A program made the position numbers and the translations under genes. From contig NZ_SNWM01000008.1 in the NCBI RefSeq assembly GCF_004362245.1, positions 1 to 64,000 of the forward strand: DNA of 64,000 nt, read 5' to 3'. Under the pieces are notes generated by a model that was not told where the DNA came from, did not search any database, and saw only the letters and a program-made list of their open reading frames with translations. Source of the stretch: Pedobacter duraquae (GTDB lineage Bacteria > Bacteroidota > Bacteroidia > Sphingobacteriales > Sphingobacteriaceae). This document shows, in pieces, positions 54,615 through 61,891 of the stretch (positions are counted from its first letter, which is position 1; each line of letters begins with the position of its first letter).

Positions 54615-55607
54615 ATGAACCTAAAATCTATTAAAGTCTGTTTAATGTTGCTGATACTTGCCCTGGGTGCAAGTGCTCAGGTGGCAACAACACCCTCAAA
54701 TATTGTTGTTGCACAAGATGGCAGCGGAACATTCAAAACCATTCAGGAAGCTGTTAACGCTGTACGCGATCACTCGCAGGTAAATGTGCGCATCCAGATT
54801 AAAGCTGGGGTATATCATGAGAAACTTGTGATCCCGGCATGGAAAAAAAACATCACACTGGTAGGCGAAGATCGTGAGAAGACAATTATTACTGGTGATG
54901 ATTATTCTGGCAAGGCCTTTCCAGGGAAAGATTTTACCGGAAATCCGAAGTACAGCACCTACACTTCTTATACCGTATTGGTACAAGGCAATGACTGCAC
55001 CTTGCAAAACCTGACTATTGAAAATACGGCAGGGAGGGTTGGACAAGCAGTAGCCCTTTGTGTGGAGTCTGACCGGTTTAGAGCGATCCAATGTTCGATA
55101 TTTGGTAATCAGGATACGTTATATACGGCTAAAGATGGCAGAAACTATTTTGAAGGTTGCCTGATTACGGGCACTACAGATTTTATTTTTGGTGAGGCTA
55201 CTGTGGTGTTTCGTAACTGCACGATCAAAAGTTTAACAAACTCTTATATTACTGCTGCTTCTACAACACCGCAACAGCAATTTGGCTATGTGTTTTTTGA
55301 CTGCAAGTTAATTGCGGCAGATGGCGTAGATCAGGTTTATCTGGGCAGGCCTTGGCGTTCTTACGCAAAAACTGTTTTTATCCGCACAGAAATGGACAAA
55401 CATATTATTCCTGTAGGCTGGCATGCATGGCCGGGCGATCCAATGTTTCCCGCGAAAGAAAAAACTGCTTTTTATGCAGAATGGGAAAGCAGCGGTCCGG
55501 GTTCTGATCAGAGCAAACGGGTATCCTGGGCTAAAAAATTAACTAAATCTGACATCAAGAAATACACGCTTAAAAATATATTTGGCGACTGGAATCCTTT
55601 ATCTTAA
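54615..55607 (+). CDS. Pectin methylesterase (CE8)
   Basis: About 330 residues from the ATG at 54615, which gives a signal peptide (VCLMLLILALGASAQ). The parallel beta-helix fold's active-site motifs are present: GNQDTLYTAKDG, TDFIFGEATVVF (catalytic Asp), and YLGRPWRSYAKTVF. It removes methyl groups from pectin in the periplasm or outside the cell, opening it to the polygalacturonase two genes downstream. Upstream in-frame starts (54582, 54597) only lengthen the N-terminus. Confidence 0.95.
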   Translation: MNLKSIKVCLMLLILALGASAQVATTPSNIVVAQDGSGTFKTIQEAVNAVRDHSQVNVRIQIKAGVYHEKLVIPAWKKNITLVGEDREKTIITGDDYSGKAFPGKDFTGNPKYSTYTSYTVLVQGNDCTLQNLTIENTAGRVGQAVALCVESDRFRAIQCSIFGNQDTLYTAKDGRNYFEGCLITGTTDFIFGEATVVFRNCTIKSLTNSYITAASTTPQQQFGYVFFDCKLIAADGVDQVYLGRPWRSYAKTVFIRTEMDKHIIPVGWHAWPGDPMFPAKEKTAFYAEWESSGPGSDQSKRVSWAKKLTKSDIKKYTLKNIFGDWNPLS

Positions 55608-55616
55608 TCTCGGTAT

Positions 55617-56540
55617 ATGAAAATATTTAGAAGCTTTTTAGTACTGTCATTGCTCTTTGTTGGTACGGCGAATGCACAGGAGTTTATCCCGATCTGGCCA
55701 GCTGGCAAAATGCCAAATACAAAAGGGATGAAACTGCCCGATAGCATTGCCAATGAGCGGGTGTTTAGAGTAGGGACGCCAGGCATGTACGCTTTTTTCC
55801 CTTCGGTTACTGAAAACAAAGGTGCTGCGGTAATCATTTGTCCGGGGGGAGGTTACGAACGACTGGCTTATATCATCAGCGGAACGCAACTTGCCAAATG
55901 GTTTAACACCATGGGCGTTACTGCTTTTGTTTTAAATTACAGATTGCCGAATGATAAGGATCTGGTAACACGACAAGACGGGCCTTTACAAGATGCGCAA
56001 CGCGCCATAAAATATGTGCGGAGCAATGCGGCGAAATGGGGTATTAAACCAGATCAGATAGGAATCCAGGGGTCTTCGGCTGGTGGGCATCTGGCTACGC
56101 TGACGGGTACTGTGCTTACGGATCTGGCTAAAATTGGTGATGAGCTCAACGAGGTTTCTCCAAAACCCAACTTTATGATTTTGGTGTCGCCAGTTATCGA
56201 TATGGGCAAATATGCAAATAAAGGAAGTTTAAATAATTTACTGGGCGAGAAACCGACTGAAGCACAGATCAAGCAGTTTTCTACACAGCTGCAGGTAACG
56301 GATAAGACGCCGCCAACATTTATTGCTGATGCTTTTAATGATAAATCGGTAGATCCGCACAACAGTCTAATGTTTTTTGAAGCGTTGCTATCGCACAAAG
56401 TGCCGAGCACACTGCATGTGTTTCCTCAGGGTGCACATGCCATCGCGCTTCGTAACAACCCCGGCTCTGCAGATATGTGGACGCAACTGTGCGAACGCTG
56501 GATGATTGAAATGAATATAATACCCGCATCAAATAAATAA
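55617..56540 (+). CDS. Secreted alpha/beta-hydrolase esterase (acetylesterase-like)
   Basis: 307 residues with signal peptide (FLVLSLLFVGTANAQ). VIICPGGGYERLAY is the oxyanion-hole stretch; GIQGSSAGGHLATL holds the nucleophile Ser; the Asp is probably in DKSVDPHNS and the His in FPQGAHAIAL. This is the BD-FAE/Axe-like carbohydrate esterase group. Between a pectin methylesterase and a polygalacturonase it probably removes acetyl or similar groups from pectin or hemicellulose. Spacing is 9 bases from the previous gene. Confidence 0.88.
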   Translation: MKIFRSFLVLSLLFVGTANAQEFIPIWPAGKMPNTKGMKLPDSIANERVFRVGTPGMYAFFPSVTENKGAAVIICPGGGYERLAYIISGTQLAKWFNTMGVTAFVLNYRLPNDKDLVTRQDGPLQDAQRAIKYVRSNAAKWGIKPDQIGIQGSSAGGHLATLTGTVLTDLAKIGDELNEVSPKPNFMILVSPVIDMGKYANKGSLNNLLGEKPTEAQIKQFSTQLQVTDKTPPTFIADAFNDKSVDPHNSLMFFEALLSHKVPSTLHVFPQGAHAIALRNNPGSADMWTQLCERWMIEMNIIPASNK

Positions 56541-56552
56541 GCTTTTAATGCT

Positions 56553-58196
56553 ATGAGAAAAAAGATAATCGGTTTTGTATTGCTTGCTGCAACAATTGGA
56601 GCGAACGGACAAGCTAAAAAAGCAAACGCTTTTAACTGGAACAATTTGCCTGTTGTTGCTAAGACCTCCTTTAAAAAGGATACGGTAAACATTATACGCT
56701 ATAAAGCGGTTGGCGATGGTGTTGTTTTAAATACTGCGGCAATTAATCAGGCTTTGCTAGACTGTAGTAAGAAAGGTGGGGGAGTGGTACTTGTGCCTGC
56801 CGGCATGTGGATGACAGGGCCGCTGTATCTGCAAAGCAATGTGAACCTGCACCTGAGTAAAGGAGCTACGTTGATGTTTACCGACGATAAGTCGCAATAC
56901 AAGATTGTTGCCGGCGACTATGAAGGCAGAAGCGCCGCAAGAAACGAATCGCCAATCAATGGAAACGGGTTAACCAATATTGCAATTACCGGAAACGGCG
57001 TAATTGATGGTAATGGTGATATTTGGAGAGCAGTAGGCAGAGGACAGGTGACAGAAGAACATTGGAAAAAAAAGATCGCTTCGGGAGGCGTTTTAAGTAC
57101 CGATGGGAAATCATGGTATCCGAGCGCGCAATATAAAGCCGCACAGGAAGAAGGTAAAAGCATGTTATTGGTGCCCGGTAAAAAGCTGAACGAGTTTGAG
57201 GATATGAAGGATTTTCTACGTCCGAATTTATTGGTGCTGAAGAACTGTAAAAGGATTTTGTTAGAGGGCGTAATTTTCCAGAATTCTGGTGCCTGGTGTT
57301 TGCATCCGATAGTTTGTGAGGATCTGACCATCCGCAAGGTAATGGTGAAGAACCCTGAATATGCACAGAATGGTGACGGGATGGATATTGAATCTGTAAA
57401 GAACTTTTTGATTGAAGACTGCGTATTGGATGTGGGTGATGATGCGATCTGCATCAAATCTGGTAAAGATGAAGAAGGCAGGAAACGTGGTGTACCTACA
57501 GAGAACGGCGTGATTAGAGGGAACACGGTGTATGCTGGTCATGGGGGTGTAGTTGTAGGTAGCGAAATGAGCGGTGGCGTGCGCAACTTGTTTATTGAAA
57601 ATTGTACGTTTTTGGGGACCGATAAAGGATTAAGGTTTAAATCGACAAGAGGTCGTGGTGGCGTGGTAGAAAATATCTATGCGCGTAATATTTTTATGAA
57701 GAACATATTGCAGGAAGCGATATTTTTTGACATGTGGTATTTTGTGAAGTTCGCTACAGATAGCAAGCGCGACCAGACGCCTGTAGTTAATGAAGGAACT
57801 CCGGTATTTAAGAATATGGTGTTCGACAGGATTTTCTGTAACGGTGCGGTAAAAGGAATATTTATCCGGGGATTGTCGGAAATGCCGATTCAAAATATCA
57901 CCGTAAGCAACTCTGTTTTGGTGGCAAATACAGGTGTGGAGTTATCTGAAACTGCAGGTATTAACCTGAAGAATTTGAAGCTGGTAACGAAAAGCAATAT
58001 CCCAGTTATATCGGTTAATAATAGTAAAGACTTTGTTGTAGACGGTCTACAATATGTGAAAGGTGCAGATGTGTTGCTGAGCCTTGATGGTGCAAATGTA
58101 TCCAAGGTTTCTGTTTCTAATACTGATGGTAAACTTGCTAAAAAAGATCTTGAATTGAAGAATGGTGCAACTGCTGGCGCGGTATTGTTTAAGTAG
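56553..58196 (+). CDS. Polygalacturonase, glycoside hydrolase family 28
   Basis: 547 residues with a signal peptide (IGFVLLAATIGANGQ). Parallel beta-helix with GH28 motifs in order: NGDGMDIES, DVGDDAICIKSG (catalytic Asp pair near residue 295), GHGGVVVGSEMSGGVRN (His), and LRFKSTRGRGG (Arg-Lys type). It cleaves alpha-1,4-galacturonan in demethylated pectin. It ends the three-gene pectin unit; the gaps are 9 and 12 bases. Confidence 0.95.
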   Translation: MRKKIIGFVLLAATIGANGQAKKANAFNWNNLPVVAKTSFKKDTVNIIRYKAVGDGVVLNTAAINQALLDCSKKGGGVVLVPAGMWMTGPLYLQSNVNLHLSKGATLMFTDDKSQYKIVAGDYEGRSAARNESPINGNGLTNIAITGNGVIDGNGDIWRAVGRGQVTEEHWKKKIASGGVLSTDGKSWYPSAQYKAAQEEGKSMLLVPGKKLNEFEDMKDFLRPNLLVLKNCKRILLEGVIFQNSGAWCLHPIVCEDLTIRKVMVKNPEYAQNGDGMDIESVKNFLIEDCVLDVGDDAICIKSGKDEEGRKRGVPTENGVIRGNTVYAGHGGVVVGSEMSGGVRNLFIENCTFLGTDKGLRFKSTRGRGGVVENIYARNIFMKNILQEAIFFDMWYFVKFATDSKRDQTPVVNEGTPVFKNMVFDRIFCNGAVKGIFIRGLSEMPIQNITVSNSVLVANTGVELSETAGINLKNLKLVTKSNIPVISVNNSKDFVVDGLQYVKGADVLLSLDGANVSKVSVSNTDGKLAKKDLELKNGATAGAVLFK

Positions 58197-58218
58197 GTTC
58201 GGTGTAGCTGGAGTTCCA

Positions 58219-58250
58219 TTTGCTGCACATTTAATGCTTTTGTATATTTA
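58219..58250 (+). promoter_or_regulatory. Candidate Bacteroidota promoter
   Basis: TTTG (58219-58222) is followed after 20 bases by TATATTTA (58243-58250, one mismatch to TAnnTTTG), 20 bases before the small gene at 58271. Confidence 0.5.
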
Positions 58251-58270
58251 CCGTATAAATCTTCCTGATT

Positions 58271-58510
58271 ATGGGATCTGTACTTGATGACTTGTTGAAA
58301 AACATGAAGAATATACACGAGTTGGGCAGGCAACGTGCTTTTGAGTTGGGCAACCCTTTCTATCTGCAGTTTGCTGAAGATGGCGGTTATTGGCGTAAAG
58401 AACTGCCCACGGGAGAGATGTTCCTGGTTACCCTGGAGATTATCTATGACGAGGCTGGAAGGCCGATAGAGGTTAAAGATGCCATCATTAAGAAGCTTGA
58501 TGGGAAGTAA
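58271..58510 (+). CDS. Small cytoplasmic protein, unknown function
   Basis: 79 residues. A helical N-terminus (VLDDLLKNMKNIHELGRQRA) is followed by strands (GGYWRKELPTGEMFLVTLEI). No signal or membrane segment. Unrecognised. A plausible promoter precedes it and an outer membrane protein gene follows at 9 bases. Confidence 0.6.
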   Translation: MGSVLDDLLKNMKNIHELGRQRAFELGNPFYLQFAEDGGYWRKELPTGEMFLVTLEIIYDEAGRPIEVKDAIIKKLDGK

Positions 58511-58519
58511 CTTATTATT

Positions 58520-59083
58520 ATGACAAAATTTTCACTGGTCGCGCTAGGCTCACTATCACTATTATTAATTTCAGTTCAGCAGAGTTACGCTCAAGCCAGG
58601 AGCAGCATCGGCATCCGCTATGGCGTAAATAAACCCTTCGCCGATACGTACAAGTTTGGTGGTGGTCTTGGATTACAGGGCACCATTGCTATTGGTGATA
58701 AATGGGCAATTGAGCCTTCAGTAGCTTACGATAAGATTAACAGCAAACGTGAGGTGTGGATCACACCTACTGAAACGTTTTACTTTAGCAATGTGTCATC
58801 ACTTGATCTTTTGACGGTTAATTTCGCGGCGCGATATTATATCATTCCGAGTTTGTACGCTAAATTAGGCCCTACTTTCTATGCGGCAGGAGGCAACGAA
58901 GATTTAGCTGGCCTTGGTATTGGTGGCAACGCGGGTGTTGGTTATCAGCTGATGGTTGATAACCGTAATAAGTTTGAGTTTTCATTCAATACGGATCTGA
59001 TAAATGTTGAGCGTAGTGTAGGTAACGGGGCTACGCCGATTGCTTCGATCCGCGTTGCTTATGCGTTTAACTTTAAACGTTAG
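58520..59083 (+). CDS. Small outer membrane beta-barrel protein
   Basis: 187 residues with a signal peptide (LVALGSLSLLLISVQQSYAQ) and about eight amphipathic strands (IGIRYGVNKPFADTYKFGG, WAIEPSVAYDKINSK, LTVNFAARYYIIPS, GVGYQLMVDN), ending FNFKR. This is the OmpA-barrel or opacity-like group of surface proteins. Function unknown. Confidence 0.78.
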   Translation: MTKFSLVALGSLSLLLISVQQSYAQARSSIGIRYGVNKPFADTYKFGGGLGLQGTIAIGDKWAIEPSVAYDKINSKREVWITPTETFYFSNVSSLDLLTVNFAARYYIIPSLYAKLGPTFYAAGGNEDLAGLGIGGNAGVGYQLMVDNRNKFEFSFNTDLINVERSVGNGATPIASIRVAYAFNFKR

Positions 59084-59108
59084 CGCAGCTTAGTACAGCG
59101 TAATATTT

Positions 59109-59321
59109 TTAGCTGATTTTTACTAATCCTTGTGAATATGCCCAGCGGATGGCCTGTTGCGCGTTATTTACGCCCAACTTGCGCATCAGGTTGCGGCGAT
59201 GTGTTTGCACGGTGAAGGTGCTGATAAACAATTGCCATCCAATTTCTTCGCTGCTAAGTCCTTCAGGTAGTAGTTGTAGGATCTCTATTTCTCTTTTACT
59301 CAATGTAGTTGCTGTTTCCAT
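59109..59321 (-). CDS. Stand-alone LuxR-type HTH protein
   Basis: 70 residues that are almost entirely a GerE/LuxR DNA-binding domain: LSKREIEILQLLPEGLSSEE, IGWQLFISTFTVQTHRRN, LMRKLGVNNAQQA. No receiver or sensor domain is present, so it is either a small autonomous regulator or a remnant of a larger response regulator. It lies convergent to the outer membrane protein gene. Confidence 0.8.
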   Translation of the reverse strand: METATTLSKREIEILQLLPEGLSSEEIGWQLFISTFTVQTHRRNLMRKLGVNNAQQAIRWAYSQGLVKIS

Positions 59322-59542
59322 GATTTGTTACTGTTTGATCTGGTATAAAGATCAGCAACAGAGATTATTATGAAGAGGGGGCTTGCACTGAATGTTAAAG
59401 GGTGTTTTCACGGTATTAGCATGCTATTTATAAAATCGAGTGCTGGAACACTCAATTTTCGCGAATTTTGCTAGTTTTTTATAGCAATTTCTAGAATTCT
59501 GGGTAATTAACAGAAAAGCCGAAGGACATAAATATTACTTTG

Positions 59543-60511
59543 CTAAGCAGTTTCTCTTGCAAACTCCAGCGGGCTTCTGCTGGTGTGTTTTTTAAATGCG
59601 GAGAAGAAAGTGCTTTTGGAAGAGAAGCCGGCTTCGTCGCCAAGCGCCTCAATCGTTAATTGCTGCAGGGGCACTACGCTTTTGAGCTGGTCTTTCACGT
59701 AATTTATCCTGAAGGTATTGATGAAATCGGAGAAGCGCTGGTGGTAGTGGCTGTTGAGGAGCGACGACAGTTCGTGAGCGCTGATACCAAGCTCCGCAGC
59801 AAGACCTTTTAAGGTGAGCCGCTTTTGTTGAAATACCTTTCCTTCGGTCATGATGCGCTCCAGTAGGGAAATTACATCTGTCTCGGGCTGTAACTTATGT
59901 CTTGCTTCATCGCGGATGATTTTCTCGAGCGTAGCTGTTTTAAGATCAAGAAATGAAGCGATAATAGCTACCGGTACATCATCTGTAGCGGTGGTTAGAT
60001 TTTTTAGGTAATAGGCGTATTTCTCTTTGGCGCTGCCCATTCTGATTACTACGGCACGCTCATGTGCTATAAGGTAATAACTTTCCAGGATTTTGCGAAC
60101 GATGATATTCATCTCCGGGTATAGTTCGTAAAATAGGAGCAGGTCTTCTGTGCGCAGTGCAACAAAATAGCAGTCGGTAGCGGTAACCATGTTATCCTTT
60201 GACGGTACGCCACCATAAATGCCTTGTATAGCGGAAATCACATCTCCTGGAACCGAAATAAAAGTAGTAAGTCTTTCAGGACCACGTAAGCGATAGCCCG
60301 TAACAATACCTGAAATAAGAAAATAGACGTATTGGCTTATTTCCCCTTCCTTGATGAGGCTGCTGTTTTTAGGCATGGTTACCGCGAAGGTTTTCTCCTG
60401 GAAACTTTTCTTTAGCTCATCACTGATAGGGTGGAGAATGCTAAGGAAACTCATTGCCTGATCCAAGATATGGGGCTCTGGTTTTGTATTCGGAAAGTAT
60501 CTAGTCGGCAT
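59543..60511 (-). CDS. Crp-like sensor fused to AraC DNA-binding domain, paralog 1
   Basis: 322 residues. Residues 1-150 show a cyclic-nucleotide-binding-type jelly roll (FAVTMPKNSSLIKEGEISQY, VYFLISGIVTGYRL, TTFISVPGDVISAIQGIYGG). The middle has a Crp/Fnr-type helical stretch and possible HTH (VAIIASFLDLKTATLEKII). The C-terminal 95 residues are a two-HTH AraC domain (LTLKGLAAELGISAHELSSL, IEALGDEAGFSSKSTFFSAF, FKKHTSRSPLEF). It is likely a transcription factor; having both types of DNA-binding parts is unusual. Ligand unknown. Confidence 0.85.
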   Translation of the reverse strand: MPTRYFPNTKPEPHILDQAMSFLSILHPISDELKKSFQEKTFAVTMPKNSSLIKEGEISQYVYFLISGIVTGYRLRGPERLTTFISVPGDVISAIQGIYGGVPSKDNMVTATDCYFVALRTEDLLLFYELYPEMNIIVRKILESYYLIAHERAVVIRMGSAKEKYAYYLKNLTTATDDVPVAIIASFLDLKTATLEKIIRDEARHKLQPETDVISLLERIMTEGKVFQQKRLTLKGLAAELGISAHELSSLLNSHYHQRFSDFINTFRINYVKDQLKSVVPLQQLTIEALGDEAGFSSKSTFFSAFKKHTSRSPLEFARETA

Positions 60512-60682
60512 AGGGTATTGTAAAGATTCTTTGTACTAGGGTACAGCGAAGGTAAAATAAAAAACACAATGAAACAAGCAGGGAATCAGCTAGTAATATC
60601 GGAATAGGAGAAGGAAATTCGCAATTTTTAATAAGACTATCATACAACTATAAGTTTTAAAGTGTTGATAATCTAGGCGTTT

Positions 60683-61654
60683 CTATTTGTTAGCCCGGAT
60701 ATACTCAAGGGGGCTCATCCCGGTATGTTTTTTAAAAGCAAAAAAGAAAGCGCTTTTGGAGGAGAAACCAGCTTGATCACCGAGGGCTTCGATGGTTAAT
60801 TGTAGCAATTCGGTATCGCTACGTAGTTTTTCTTTCACGTAGTTTACCCGGAAGATATTAATGAAATCGGTAAAATTCTTTTTGTGGTGATTATTGAGAA
60901 GTGCAGAAAGTTCATGTGGACTTAAGTTAACACGCTGCGCAATTGATTTAAGCCTGATTTGCTTTTCCAGAAATAGACTTTCAGTACTAATGAGTTGCTG
61001 TAGTTTAGCGATATGCTCGGCATTGACCAACAAAGCATCACTTTTTGATTGGCGACGGATGGTGACTTTCAGGGTTTCGGTTTTAATATCCAGGAACGAT
61101 GCGATTAGCGAGAGCGGTATACCATCGTTATCCCCAGTCCTGGTTTGGAGATAATAGGCATATTTTTCTTTGGCAGTGCCCATACGGGTGATAACGGATC
61201 GCTGGTGCGCAATACGGTAGTAGATTTCGAGAATCTTACGCATGATGATGTTCATTTCCGGATAGATATCAAAGAAATGAAGCAGATGTTGAGTATGCAG
61301 ACCGATGAGATAACAGTCAGTCGCGGCTACTGCACTATCTTCCAACACGCTGGTTCCGTACATGCCGTCGATAGCAGAAAGGAAGTCGCCACCTACAGTA
61401 ATAAACGTAGTAAGCCTGGTTTTGCCCATAATGCGGTAGCCTTCTACGACGCCCGACACTAAGAAAAATTGATAGCCACTAAATTCGCCTTGCTTCAGTA
61501 GGTATTGGCCTTTTGGCAGGACAACCTCAAAACTGTGTGTTTTGAAAGCGGTTGCAAGGGGAATAGATACGGGATGGAAGTTGCTTAAAACGGCGAGCGC
61601 GTGATCCAGAATATGCTCAGCAGGCTTTGTATAGGGATGATGTCTTGTCGGCAT
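60683..61654 (-). CDS. Crp-like sensor fused to AraC DNA-binding domain, paralog 2
   Basis: 323 residues, same architecture as the gene downstream (both start MPTR and have TKP, QLTIEALGD and AGFSSKS). Sensor motifs: FEVVLPKGQYLLKQGEFSGY, TTFITVGGDFLSAIDGMYG. Crp-type middle: LSLIASFLDIKTETLKVTI. AraC domain: IRLKSIAQRVNLSPHELSAL, EALGDQAGFSSKSAFFFAF. The gap between the two genes is 171 bases, so each may have its own promoter. Upstream, divergently, is the large secreted protein gene, a possible target. Confidence 0.85.
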   Translation of the reverse strand: MPTRHHPYTKPAEHILDHALAVLSNFHPVSIPLATAFKTHSFEVVLPKGQYLLKQGEFSGYQFFLVSGVVEGYRIMGKTRLTTFITVGGDFLSAIDGMYGTSVLEDSAVAATDCYLIGLHTQHLLHFFDIYPEMNIIMRKILEIYYRIAHQRSVITRMGTAKEKYAYYLQTRTGDNDGIPLSLIASFLDIKTETLKVTIRRQSKSDALLVNAEHIAKLQQLISTESLFLEKQIRLKSIAQRVNLSPHELSALLNNHHKKNFTDFINIFRVNYVKEKLRSDTELLQLTIEALGDQAGFSSKSAFFFAFKKHTGMSPLEYIRANK

Positions 61655-61891
61655 GATAGCAATGATTGGTTAAAGATAAAATATTAGTTTATAAATTTAA
61701 TCCTGTTTTATAAACGAGGAGTAATTGGAGATCAATTTTAACTATTCTTTAATAATTGGAGACTACTTTTGGGAAAATAACTACCATTTGTTGATTAATG
61801 ATCTTTATGTGAGTTTGTTATATGTATAATGGCTTTTTTATTCCATTTTCTTCTGTGTTAATCAATCTTTAAATCTTTATTACGTAATCAT
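61655..61891. other. 237-base divergent spacer
   Basis: AT-rich, between the second Crp-AraC regulator (minus) and the large secreted protein (plus). It must hold promoters for both; I find no clear consensus match. Confidence 0.4.
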
